Assembly (NCBI GenBank): GCA_964539615.1
Contig: CAZIJP010000111.1
Location: 1 to 9,121, forward strand
Direction of reading: 5' to 3'
DNA length: 9,121 bases
From: CAYRFE01 sp964539615
GTDB lineage: Bacteria; Macinerneyibacteriota; Macinerneyibacteria; Macinerneyibacteriales; CAYRFE01
This document shows positions 1 through 7,296 of this stretch, one piece after another; within the stretch, counting starts at the first letter, position 1; each line of letters begins with the position of its first letter. Below the pieces are notes generated by a model. The model did not search any database. It saw only the letters and a list, made by a program, of their open reading frames with translations, and was not told the DNA's origin. Both the position numbers and the translations under genes were made by a program.

Positions 1-1749
1 CAGGGAGAAACAGCTGCGAGTATCACTGATACGCTTGTAGCTGTGACGCAAGCTTCGGGTGTGAAATTTGAAGAGCTTTCCAATACTCTTGGTAGAGTGA
101 CAAACGTTGCTGCTCAGTCAGGCGTTACATTTGGAGAACTTGGCGGGACGATTGCTTTTCTAAATCAAAGATCGGTTACAACAGAACAGGCTGTTACTGG
201 GTTAGCTGGTATTCTCGGGGAAGTATCAAAACCATCACAGCAAGCATCTGATGAAGCCGCTAGACTAGGAATATCTTTTAACATAGCTGCTTTGAAAGCG
301 AAGGGATTAGTCCCTTTTTTACAAGAAATTACAGATAAGACAAAAGGAAACGTCTCGTCTCTTAGACAACTTTTTGGAGATCAAAGAGCAGCTAACGCAG
401 TTATTGCTATAGCCTCAAGTGAATTTTCAAAATATTCGTCTGTTGTTGACAAGGTAACTAAATCACAAGGGGAAGCGTCAAGAGCCTCGAAAATTGTAAA
501 AGAAAGCTTAGATTTTAAACTAAACGTTTTATCAAGCTCTTTTAACTCGTTAGCTATTGAGATTGGTACAACATTTGTTCCCGTAATAAATAACACGGCA
601 AGCAGTTTTAAACTGCTTCAGTCTTTAATTTCAAAAACTCCAAAGTCTTTAGATGAAAACAGAAATAAGTTAAATGTCCTTGGGCTTGAATATAACTCAA
701 TAATAGATAGGCTTGCAGCATACAGAAAGACTCAAGAGGGTGCTAATTCCGAAGCAGCGAAGGCTTTAGAAGAAAGACTAATAGGGATAAGAAGGGAAAG
801 AGATGAAATAAGAAAATCAGCTTCTACAGTAGCTCCTGACACTGAGAATGACAAAAAGGCTGCCCTAGCAAGAGCCTTAGCTGAAACAGACGCAGACTCG
901 GCAATAAAACAATCCAGAATAGACTCTTTAAATCAGATGCAAATTTCTAAAACTGAATTTGAAGCATTTGAAGCCGAAAGAGAATTAGCGAGAAGAGAGC
1001 TACAGGGAACACTTAACCAACAAGATATAGAGTTGTTTATTGCTAATGAGCAATTAAAGATTGATGCAAAATTTGCAGCCGAAGAGCAAAAAGCTTTGTT
1101 AATACAAGACAGTCTTACGAGGACTCAAACTCTTGAAGCAATAGCTGCAAAGAAATCAATTGATATAGAAAAGTCTAAAATAAACGCAGAGACTCAACTA
1201 ATAAGATCTCAAACAGCTGAGAAGCAAAGACAGCTTCAAATTCAAGGCAATTATATTCAAACGGCTGCTAACCTTGCAGGTGCATTTGCAAAGGAAGGGT
1301 CTAAGGCTTCTTTTTTAATTCAAAAAGGTGCTGCAGCTGCGGCTATATATGTTCAAGATGCGCAGGCAAGAACGGCAGCTTTAGCTTCAGCAATGGTTGC
1401 TTCTATTGGTCTCCCATTCGGAGCAAGAGAAGCTTATATTGCCTCAACAACAGCTAAATCGAACGCTTTAATTACCTCAAACACAGCATTGGCAGCCTCA
1501 GCATTAGCAGCTTCATCAATTAAAGGATTTGCTGGTGGGGGTATCGTGGGAGCAACTACTGGGCCAGACAACAGAATGGCAACTATTCGAGACGGAGAGA
1601 TGGTATTAAATGCTGAAGACCAAAAAAATCTTTTTAATTCAATAAAGTCTGGCAGCCTTGGAAATGGTCAGATAGTTTTGCAAATAGATGGTAGAAATTT
1701 AGCCTACGCAATTAGAGATCAAGTAAGACAGGGATTTAAACTTGAATAA
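1..1749 (+). CDS. Phage tail tape measure protein, TP901 family, C-terminal part (5' end outside window)
   Basis: The frame is open from base 1 (582 visible residues). The GTG at 43 lies inside the open frame and has no good ribosome site, so it is not the start. Tape measure proteins fill the tail tube, set its length and help DNA enter the cell. Visible residues 1-200 look like the end of the TP901 core: a series of short amphipathic helices, then a stretch at 174-196 with FNSLAIEIGTTFVPVIN, which is typical of this family. A charged, coiled-coil-like section follows (about 235-415), then an alanine-rich hydrophobic stretch (about 415-510). A Gly-rich turn at about 510-520 precedes DNRMATIRDGEMVLN (523-537), the usual C-terminal signature of phage tape measures. 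The gene leads the tail block, 18 bp ahead of the distal tail gene. The missing N-terminus prevents any estimate of tail length. Confidence 0.93.
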   Translation, partial: QGETAASITDTLVAVTQASGVKFEELSNTLGRVTNVAAQSGVTFGELGGTIAFLNQRSVTTEQAVTGLAGILGEVSKPSQQASDEAARLGISFNIAALKAKGLVPFLQEITDKTKGNVSSLRQLFGDQRAANAVIAIASSEFSKYSSVVDKVTKSQGEASRASKIVKESLDFKLNVLSSSFNSLAIEIGTTFVPVINNTASSFKLLQSLISKTPKSLDENRNKLNVLGLEYNSIIDRLAAYRKTQEGANSEAAKALEERLIGIRRERDEIRKSASTVAPDTENDKKAALARALAETDADSAIKQSRIDSLNQMQISKTEFEAFEAERELARRELQGTLNQQDIELFIANEQLKIDAKFAAEEQKALLIQDSLTRTQTLEAIAAKKSIDIEKSKINAETQLIRSQTAEKQRQLQIQGNYIQTAANLAGAFAKEGSKASFLIQKGAAAAAIYVQDAQARTAALASAMVASIGLPFGAREAYIASTTAKSNALITSNTALAASALAASSIKGFAGGGIVGATTGPDNRMATIRDGEMVLNAEDQKNLFNSIKSGSLGNGQIVLQIDGRNLAYAIRDQVRQGFKLE

Positions 1750-1767
1750 TTTACAAGGTATTTTATA

Positions 1768-2532
1768 ATGTCATGCTTAAAATTCTTTAACGATAACCTA
1801 GTTACAGAGACTACCACCATAGGAACGCCTAGCACTGTCAATGCAAGCTTTCCACTATCTAATCTGAATGATCCAAGAAGGACTAAAGTCTTTAGAACAA
1901 CTTCCAATAGTGGAAATATTGTATTTGATTTTGGGTCAGCTAAAGCAATTGATTCTATTTTTATAGTAGGTAACTCACAGACTGGTTTAGGGATTAATTC
2001 GCTAACCTTAGAGCTAAATAGCTCTGACTCGTGGGGTGCTCCTGCATTTAGCCAGGTTATTAGTTTAAGCTCTGAGTTTAATCAGGGAATAGCATCTTTC
2101 ACATCTCAAACATACCGTTACGCTAGAATTGTATTCACATCTTCAGCATCATTTTGTGAAATCTCTAAGCTATTCATTGGACAAGCAATTGATCTAGACA
2201 GGGGTCCATCATTTAATTGGACATATAAAAGTGAAGACCTATCAAAAGTAACAGAAAACCGTTATGCACAGAAGTTCGTAGACATAATTTCAAGACGCAA
2301 AAGACTATCTCTTTCACTCAGCCTTTTGAATAAAGACCAGATGGAACTATTTTTCTCATTATATGACTCTAAAGGTTTAACTTATCCATTCTTTATAGAG
2401 CTTGGCTCTGATAACATGATAGATGACCATAGGCGTTTTAGCGGATTAGTTTATTTGAATTCTATTCCGACTATTACAAATACTTATTTTAATCGCTATT
2501 CCTTAAGCATCGAAGTTGAAGAAGGAATGTAA
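1768..2532 (+). CDS. Distal tail-like protein with N-terminal discoidin-like domain
   Basis: This 254-residue protein starts at ATG 1768 behind AAGG (1755-1758). Residues 1-143 resemble a discoidin (F5/8 type C) or galactose-binding-like beta sandwich: a loop with FPLSNLNDPRRTKVFR, then GNIVFDFGSAKAIDSIFIVG, and later YRYARIVFTSS with CEISKLFIG. Phage tail proteins with this fold carry the same 'NLxDPRRtKVfRt' opening. Residues 145-254 form a second domain, mostly strand-like, ending YSLSIEVEEGM; this may be the ring-forming part. The position directly after the tape measure gene is where distal tail (Dit) proteins lie in siphovirus genomes. The role as a ring at the tube end, possibly with carbohydrate contact, is inferred from domain appearance and position. 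No signal peptide or membrane segment is present. Confidence 0.75.
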   Translation: MSCLKFFNDNLVTETTTIGTPSTVNASFPLSNLNDPRRTKVFRTTSNSGNIVFDFGSAKAIDSIFIVGNSQTGLGINSLTLELNSSDSWGAPAFSQVISLSSEFNQGIASFTSQTYRYARIVFTSSASFCEISKLFIGQAIDLDRGPSFNWTYKSEDLSKVTENRYAQKFVDIISRRKRLSLSLSLLNKDQMELFFSLYDSKGLTYPFFIELGSDNMIDDHRRFSGLVYLNSIPTITNTYFNRYSLSIEVEEGM

Positions 2533-2533
2533 A

Positions 2534-2701
2534 ATGAACAATGATCAAGAGTGGCGTAATAGACTTTTTGCAGAAATTAAAGAAGTACAATCTGATGTTA
2601 AAGAAATTAAAACAGAGATGATGAGTCTTAAAATAAAAATTGCTGGAATTAGTTCTGTAATCGGTTCAATTATATCACTAATAGTTAATAAATTATCATG
2701 A
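2534..2701 (+). CDS. Small XhlA-like coiled-coil membrane protein
   Basis: This 55-residue protein starts at ATG 2534 with AAGGA at 2522-2526. A TTG six codons upstream would overlap the preceding gene and lacks its own ribosome site, so it was not chosen. Residues 5-33 are a highly charged amphipathic helix with heptad-like spacing (LFAEIKEVQSDVKEIKTEMM). Residues 36-51 form a single hydrophobic segment (IAGISSVIGSIISLIV), followed by a short basic tail. This layout, a coiled coil and then one C-terminal membrane span, matches the XhlA haemolysin/holin-associated family and many small phage membrane proteins. The gene's last four bases overlap the start of the large tail gene (ATGA), and no ribosome site is visible for that gene, so this ORF may couple its translation. 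Function is unproven: a lysis accessory, or a tail-tip-associated protein judging by its neighbours. Confidence 0.72.
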   Translation: MNNDQEWRNRLFAEIKEVQSDVKEIKTEMMSLKIKIAGISSVIGSIISLIVNKLS

Positions 2702-5700
2702 GCACATTTGAAGAAGAGTCTAGAAAGACAGCAAGCGAAAAGATAAACCTAGTTACTCTTGAGTCAGTTAAAGAAGCAAGAATTTTTGCCCTAGTATCTG
2801 GAAGCATTTATAAAAGATCGGTAGAGTTTTTTGTTTCTGGCGTTATCGAAAACGGTACAAACTTAACACAGGTTTATTCTGAAGCGTCATTAGTAGCTGG
2901 TTCTTTTTATTATAAAATAGAAACTAAAGAGCTTTTTGTTAGAACTACAGGAAGCGTTAATCCTAAACAGGTTAATGATCTAAATATAAGATATCGTCAT
3001 TTCTTTTCAAATAAGCCTTTAATACTTCCTTGGGATTTAAGCACAGGACAAGAAGTTGAATGGCTCCCATTGGTTAATTCTATTGGATCATTAGGGCAAC
3101 AGCTTGACGATGAGGCTACCGGAATAGTTTTAGAATCTAACTCAAGTATCACTCTAATAAACCAGGGCTTCTTTGATTCTCTCTATGACACAATGATATG
3201 GGAGAATAAGTCAGCTGTATTTTATGCGTGGTTTGAAGGCTTAGGGCTTGGAGAAATTAAAAAGATATTTGATGGAGTGATAGACTCTAAGGACTATACC
3301 CCAGGGACAGTATCTTTTAAGGTTAAGGACTTTGTTTTTAAATTAAGAGACCAGATTATTCATGAAAACTTTTCTTCTCTTGACGGTGTAATAGCTGACT
3401 CAATAATTGGAAGCCCAAAAAGAAGAATTTACGGTCAAGTTAAACAAGTAAAAACTGTTGGCTGTGATTTAGTAAAAGACGGCTTTCCGGGTGTTGGGAC
3501 TATTACTATCGACACAAGTCTTGCGAACCTATCGGGTACAGCATCTGGTACATATCTGGCCAATGACATTAGTGGTACAGTTTCTGGAACGATAGGAACA
3601 AGAGTTATTACTGGGACAGGTACAAACTTTACAAGTGCCCTAGCGATTAATGATAAAATAAGAGTAACAAATGGGCTTGCAGTTTACACGTATACTGTTG
3701 AGTCGATAGCTTCAGCTACGTCACTAACTGTTAGTAGCAATATAACAATATCATTTACTTCCTTTACAGCTAAAAATTCTTCACGTGGGAATAGTAAAGT
3801 TTACGGTATTGGAACATCTTTTCTATCACAATTACAGCAAGGCTCTAGTATACGCTTTAAAAATGGATTAACAGAGTATAACTATAAGATTGAATATGTT
3901 GATTCTGATGTTGAGTTAACGTTAACTAACTTCATAACAATATCATTTTCGAATTTTACAATTATAAATACTGAAGTAAAAAGAAATGTTGTTACTGGTA
4001 CTGGTACTCAATTCTTATCGGATCTCTCTAATGGTGATTTAATTAAAATAAACGTAAATGGAGTACAAGTAACAGGAAAGGTTGATTCTATATCATCTGA
4101 TACTTTACTTACTCTTGCTGACGAGATCTTGGAGCCAGTTAATAGTCTTTCATATATTGTTAACCCAGAGGTTCATTACTGGAGGAATAACAGAAAATGG
4201 CATATCGCAGGACACAAACTTAGAGAGCCTATAACAACAATAGCTAACGTAAAATCAAATAATAGATTTATTTTAAACGACACAACTGACATTTTCGCTG
4301 GGGACAGGTTAATTGTTAATGGTGATTTTGTCGTAGTTCGTAGAATTATAGGGCTTGAGTTAGTAACTCAGACAGCCGTTTCTCCTATCCCTACAGAGGG
4401 AGATATTGTTACAAAACTTCCTGTCCAAAATGTTTATTTCGGATTTCAGGAAATGATCTACGAAAGAGACTGGACTTATACGAATAGCACAGAGTCATAT
4501 ATAGAATTTAATGAAGATGCTGAGTTTAATGTAACCAATGAGAAAATACTAGGTGTATCCCTGCAATTTACAAGCGGATCAAGATCACTTGTAACTTCTG
4601 GTATAGTAGACTTCAGAAGTGCACTTAAGGTTAGAGACAGGATAAGAAAAAATACAAATATCTCAGGTGAGAATGATTACTATGAAATTGCAGATGTTAA
4701 AGAGCAAGAAATAATATTAAGATCACCCTACACCGGATCAACAGAAGTTCAAACTGCCTATATTAAAAACATTACATTTATAGATGATGATTCTTTAATA
4801 ACTGTTAACTGTCTCGGAATGGAGAAGGATGGAGTATGGATAAAAACAGCTTCGGACGCAGTTAAAGATATTGTAGTAAATGATGCTGGGTTTACATCAA
4901 TAGACTCAGCAAGTTTTGATAAGGCCATTGCTGACTGTGACTACACCCTCTCTCTAATAACTCCTGTAAAAATAGGGGACAAACCAGAAAAGGCAAGAGA
5001 TGTGCTGACTAAAATCAATGAGTCAGTGTTCGGGGCTTTATTTATTAATAGCGATAATTTAATTTCTTATTCGATTCTAAACTCAGACAAGACTAGTATC
5101 CCTGAAATGGTATCAGATGATGATATTATTTCGTTTAATGCTGACTCTGTTGGAGCTTACTACAATAAAATCTCTCTAAATTATAAGCCGTTTACGGATC
5201 AATCTAGTGGAGAGGATGCTTTTAGTAATATTCTTTTTGAGTCTTCGTTTGTTGATAATTATTTAAAGCTTAAAAATACCTTAGAGAAAACTGTATACCT
5301 ATATGATGATTCTAAAGCTTTAATCATAGCTCAGAGACTTGCCCTCTTTAACTCACTAAGTAAGACTAAAATAGTACTTCGTGGGAAAATGAACTTCTTT
5401 TTAAAGTCAGTCGGGAGCCTTTTAACATTAAAGCTTGATCGTTTATTTGCAAGATTCGGGCAAGGTGACAAGAGAAGAATAAGTATCGTAACAGGGGTTA
5501 AAAGGTCTCAATACGACACAGAGCTAACACTGTCAGATCTTGGAAATGTTTTTAACCGAGTTCCGTCAATAGCAGAAAACACTACACCGAACTATGCAAG
5601 CGCATCTGATGATGAAAAGCTGCTTTATGGCTTCATCGTTGACAATGAAACTAGAACGCCTGAAAATAGTAGTGAAACTGGTTTAGGCAATAATCTAATA

Positions 5701-5706
5701 GGATAA
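2698..5706 (+). CDS. Large tail-tip hub/baseplate-like protein with internal 64-residue repeats
   Basis: This 1002-residue protein starts at ATG 2698, overlapping the previous stop by 4 bp; no clear ribosome site precedes it, so coupling is likely. The N-terminal 250 residues (SGSIYKRSVEFFVSGV, then YYKIETKELFVRTTG, later FDGVIDSKDYTPGTVSFKVKDFV) resemble a family of long siphovirus tail proteins of poorly known role that follow the tape measure block. Residues 278-303 hold a short SGT repeat, and 300-491 hold three ungapped 64-residue repeats of a small beta-type domain. Two weaker GD/RD-containing units may follow at about 518-574 and 626-692. Residues 700-1002 look hub-like (for example VGAYYNKISLNYKPF, and near the end RISIVTGVKRSQYDTELTLSDLGNVF), closing with a conserved-looking GLGNNLIG. 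A structural role at the tail tip is well supported; the exact fold is inferred. Confidence 0.8.
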   Translation: MSTFEEESRKTASEKINLVTLESVKEARIFALVSGSIYKRSVEFFVSGVIENGTNLTQVYSEASLVAGSFYYKIETKELFVRTTGSVNPKQVNDLNIRYRHFFSNKPLILPWDLSTGQEVEWLPLVNSIGSLGQQLDDEATGIVLESNSSITLINQGFFDSLYDTMIWENKSAVFYAWFEGLGLGEIKKIFDGVIDSKDYTPGTVSFKVKDFVFKLRDQIIHENFSSLDGVIADSIIGSPKRRIYGQVKQVKTVGCDLVKDGFPGVGTITIDTSLANLSGTASGTYLANDISGTVSGTIGTRVITGTGTNFTSALAINDKIRVTNGLAVYTYTVESIASATSLTVSSNITISFTSFTAKNSSRGNSKVYGIGTSFLSQLQQGSSIRFKNGLTEYNYKIEYVDSDVELTLTNFITISFSNFTIINTEVKRNVVTGTGTQFLSDLSNGDLIKINVNGVQVTGKVDSISSDTLLTLADEILEPVNSLSYIVNPEVHYWRNNRKWHIAGHKLREPITTIANVKSNNRFILNDTTDIFAGDRLIVNGDFVVVRRIIGLELVTQTAVSPIPTEGDIVTKLPVQNVYFGFQEMIYERDWTYTNSTESYIEFNEDAEFNVTNEKILGVSLQFTSGSRSLVTSGIVDFRSALKVRDRIRKNTNISGENDYYEIADVKEQEIILRSPYTGSTEVQTAYIKNITFIDDDSLITVNCLGMEKDGVWIKTASDAVKDIVVNDAGFTSIDSASFDKAIADCDYTLSLITPVKIGDKPEKARDVLTKINESVFGALFINSDNLISYSILNSDKTSIPEMVSDDDIISFNADSVGAYYNKISLNYKPFTDQSSGEDAFSNILFESSFVDNYLKLKNTLEKTVYLYDDSKALIIAQRLALFNSLSKTKIVLRGKMNFFLKSVGSLLTLKLDRLFARFGQGDKRRISIVTGVKRSQYDTELTLSDLGNVFNRVPSIAENTTPNYASASDDEKLLYGFIVDNETRTPENSSETGLGNNLIG
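3529..3606 (+). repeat. Short 13-residue SGTxSGT double repeat before the 64-residue units
   Basis: Residues 278-290 begin LSGTASGT and residues 291-303 begin ISGTVSGT, an offset of exactly 13 codons (39 bp). At DNA level ggtacag is kept in both copies (from 3534 and from 3573). The second copy runs into the first 64-residue unit. It may be a linker or an edge strand of the beta-repeat region. Confidence 0.6.
3595..4170 (+). repeat. Three tandem in-frame 192-bp repeats (64 residues each) in the hub-like gene
   Basis: Units are 3595-3786, 3787-3978 and 3979-4170 (protein residues 300-363, 364-427 and 428-491). The GxGTxF turn falls at G306-F311, G370-F375 and G434-F439, exactly 64 residues apart. 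Each unit continues with a hydrophobic or polar run to an IR/IK element, then a VESI/VDSI-like strand and a closing LT strand. Units 1 and 2 align without gaps at about 40% identity by eye, including ITISF. DNA is also partly conserved: ataacaatatcattt occurs at 3742-3756 and again at 3934-3948, exactly 192 bp apart. Unit 3 has diverged in its second half. This suggests tandem duplication of a small beta domain. Confidence 0.85.
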
Positions 5707-5708
5707 TA

Positions 5709-6224
5709 ATGGCTTTTACAACTATTAACCCTTCAGCGATCCAAGTAGGAAGCGCAGTCAAAAAAGACCTATGGGACGTTGTTAAGGACGATCTAGACGA
5801 CTTGAATACTAGGGTCAATGCAGTTGAAGCTTCGGCTCCAAAGATTAAGGTTATTGAGTTTTATTGTGTTAATGCTTCATCGTTCCAGACGGCTACAGGG
5901 ATCTACTATTATAAATCTGTTGATAACTTCACCCTTACAAGTGCTTTTATTCAGATTTTTGAGAAAGGTTCATTAACAGGGACTTTTCAGGCTGATATTT
6001 TAAAAAGCACAACAAACTTAGACGGGCCATCATTCTCAACAGTTTTCACAACTAAGCCAAGCATTAATTTTGCAACAGCTGTGAACTATGAGACATCGAC
6101 TAATCAAGTTTTTGATCCAACAAAAGTAAGTATTTCTGTTGGCAACTATTTACGATTAGATCTGACTCAACTTCCTACAAGTGGAGTTATGAGCAAGTTT
6201 TTAATCACGGTATACGGAGAGTAA
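5709..6224 (+). CDS. Probable tail-tip or fibre protein with short N-terminal coiled coil
   Basis: This 171-residue protein starts at ATG 5709, two bases after the hub stop, with AGGA at 5700-5703. Residues 1-43 have the form of a phage tail attachment segment: MAFTTINPSAIQVGSAVKKD, then a helix with DLDDLNTRVNAVEAS that looks like a short trimeric coiled coil. Similar 'FTTINPxxIxVGxxxKKxL' openings are common in phage fibre or tail-tip proteins. Residues 46-171 are rich in predicted strands and aromatic/threonine residues and probably form a compact beta sandwich (ending FLITVYGE). The place after the hub gene suggests an adsorption component. Receptor binding is inferred, not shown; no enzymatic motif is visible. 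Confidence 0.62.
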   Translation: MAFTTINPSAIQVGSAVKKDLWDVVKDDLDDLNTRVNAVEASAPKIKVIEFYCVNASSFQTATGIYYYKSVDNFTLTSAFIQIFEKGSLTGTFQADILKSTTNLDGPSFSTVFTTKPSINFATAVNYETSTNQVFDPTKVSISVGNYLRLDLTQLPTSGVMSKFLITVYGE

Positions 6225-6225
6225 T

Positions 6226-6825
6226 ATGGCAGCACCTTATATAGTTCCATTTAATTTTCAGCCAGCAGCAAGCGGCGTGGCTTATGATTATTATACTCCA
6301 TCTGCTGGAAGGTATGCAGAAGTGCTTATAAGATCAAGCAAGGGTAGTGTTTTAAAAAATGGCAAAATGATTATCTCTAATCCAGACTCAGGTACTCTCT
6401 GGAGTACTGGGGCTGGAAATCTTTCAGCAACACCCTCAACAAAATACACGGTCCCGGCTAACGTGTATTTCACCCTTGTTTATCTGAACGTAACAAGAAA
6501 CGATGGTTCGGCAGGTAACGCAGTTTATACTTTTAAATGCGTTACTTCGTCTGGTGATACTAGATTTCTTATAACAGCAGTTGCTCCTAACAATATCGTG
6601 GTTCAAACTGCAAATGTTCCATGCTTTGCAGGTGATGAATTGCAAGTTTATTGCAATGCTGGCTTTGAGGGAATATCGCAGGCCAATATTGGATTTGTCG
6701 GAACATCTACTGAGGTATCTTTAAAAACAAGACTAAAGCAGGGAGACGTTATAGGTCTTGACCTAGCATCAGCAACAGGAAAAAATTTAATAATAGATTA
6801 TGTTGAGTTTAACGAAATTTCTTAA
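6226..6825 (+). CDS. Probable beta-rich virion protein, tail tip or fibre region
   Basis: This 199-residue protein starts at ATG 6226, one base after the preceding stop, with GGAG at 6216-6219. No signal peptide, membrane span or catalytic motif is visible. The sequence is rich in Gly, Ser, Thr, Val and Tyr and looks all-beta. Residues 61-165 (from TGAGNLSATPSTKYTVPANV through FVGTS) resemble the jelly-roll-like domains of phage structural proteins in which 'yTVPAnvyftl' opens the barrel. Residues 167-199 (LKTRLKQGDVIGLDL, then NLIIDYVEFNEIS) form a closing strand set. Its close spacing to the preceding gene suggests joint expression, and a tail-tip or fibre role is inferred from position. 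It could also be a head or tail decoration protein. Confidence 0.55.
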   Translation: MAAPYIVPFNFQPAASGVAYDYYTPSAGRYAEVLIRSSKGSVLKNGKMIISNPDSGTLWSTGAGNLSATPSTKYTVPANVYFTLVYLNVTRNDGSAGNAVYTFKCVTSSGDTRFLITAVAPNNIVVQTANVPCFAGDELQVYCNAGFEGISQANIGFVGTSTEVSLKTRLKQGDVIGLDLASATGKNLIIDYVEFNEIS

Positions 6826-6833
6826 GGAACAAA

Positions 6834-7175
6834 ATGTTTATTATTTTTGTTGATAATTTTGCTTTAGGTCTATGGTCAACTATTATTGATAAAAGCTTAA
6901 TAGATACGGCAATAAATGAATCAAATGCTAATGAAAAAAAAATAACAATTGCATATTATTCTGTAATCAAAAACGCTCCTGAGTTTTATTATTTTGATGA
7001 AAATAAAAACTTAGTCATTCAGAAAAAAGTAATATTAACAACTCAAATTCCAGTGCTAGACAAGAATGGATATCAAGCATTTGATGAAAATCAAAATCCT
7101 GAATATCAAAAAGAAGAAGTTGTTTCTTTTGATGATGAATTTAAAATAGGTGCAACTATTTTTTGCGGTATGTAA
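6834..7175 (+). CDS. Unrecognised AT-rich protein after the tail genes
   Basis: This 113-residue protein starts at ATG 6834 with AAGGA at 6824-6828, which overlaps the previous stop. No known family was recognised. Residues 1-15 are mildly hydrophobic (MFIIFVDNFALGLWS) but too short and polar for a confident membrane span. The rest is rich in Asn, Lys, Asp and Glu, with two similar strings (YYFDENKNLVIQKK at 52-65 and FDENQNPEYQKEEV at 83-96) that look like a short internal repeat. The gene looks more AT-rich than its neighbours, which may mark a later addition. A fibre-assembly helper or a tail-tip protein would fit the position, but nothing in the sequence proves it. Confidence 0.6.
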   Translation: MFIIFVDNFALGLWSTIIDKSLIDTAINESNANEKKITIAYYSVIKNAPEFYYFDENKNLVIQKKVILTTQIPVLDKNGYQAFDENQNPEYQKEEVVSFDDEFKIGATIFCGM

Positions 7176-7227
7176 TTTTTTAACAGCCTCTATTAGTTGT
7201 TTTTATTTTAAATGCCATGGATGCAAT

Positions 7228-7296
7228 ATGTCAGAAGAAAAATTAAACACTGAAAAAATATCATCACTAAAAAGAAAAAGAACAAATGAAGTTTAA
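7228..7296 (+). CDS. Possible 22-codon micro-ORF overlapping the endolysin start
   Basis: An ATG at 7228 opens MSEEKLNTEKISSLKRKR and stops at TAA 7294-7296, 11 bp inside the endolysin gene. The peptide is highly charged and has no membrane segment. Its ribosome site is weak (GGAT at 7219-7222). The endolysin itself has only an A-rich run in front of its ATG, so translation of this short ORF could help to start it. Chance occurrence in AT-rich DNA is quite possible. Confidence 0.3.
   Translation: MSEEKLNTEKISSLKRKRTNEV

Noticed and set aside
381..596. 71-residue minus-strand ORF
   Set aside because: Lies wholly inside the tape measure gene on the other strand; no ribosome site or recognisable product.
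1719..1907. 62-residue minus-strand ORF across a gene junction
   Set aside because: Opposite to two well-supported tail genes; no motif, most likely a shadow.
2516..2533. TTG start giving six more residues to the XhlA-like protein
   Set aside because: ATG 2534 has AAGGA at good spacing, while the TTG lies within the preceding gene without a ribosome site.
6291..6645. Two minus-strand ORFs (60 and 69 residues) inside the 199-residue virion protein gene
   Set aside because: Shadow frames opposite a beta-rich gene; no plausible start context.
7176..7227. AT-rich gap considered for a promoter or terminator
   Set aside because: T-runs are present but no hairpin precedes them, and no convincing -35/-10 pair could be placed.
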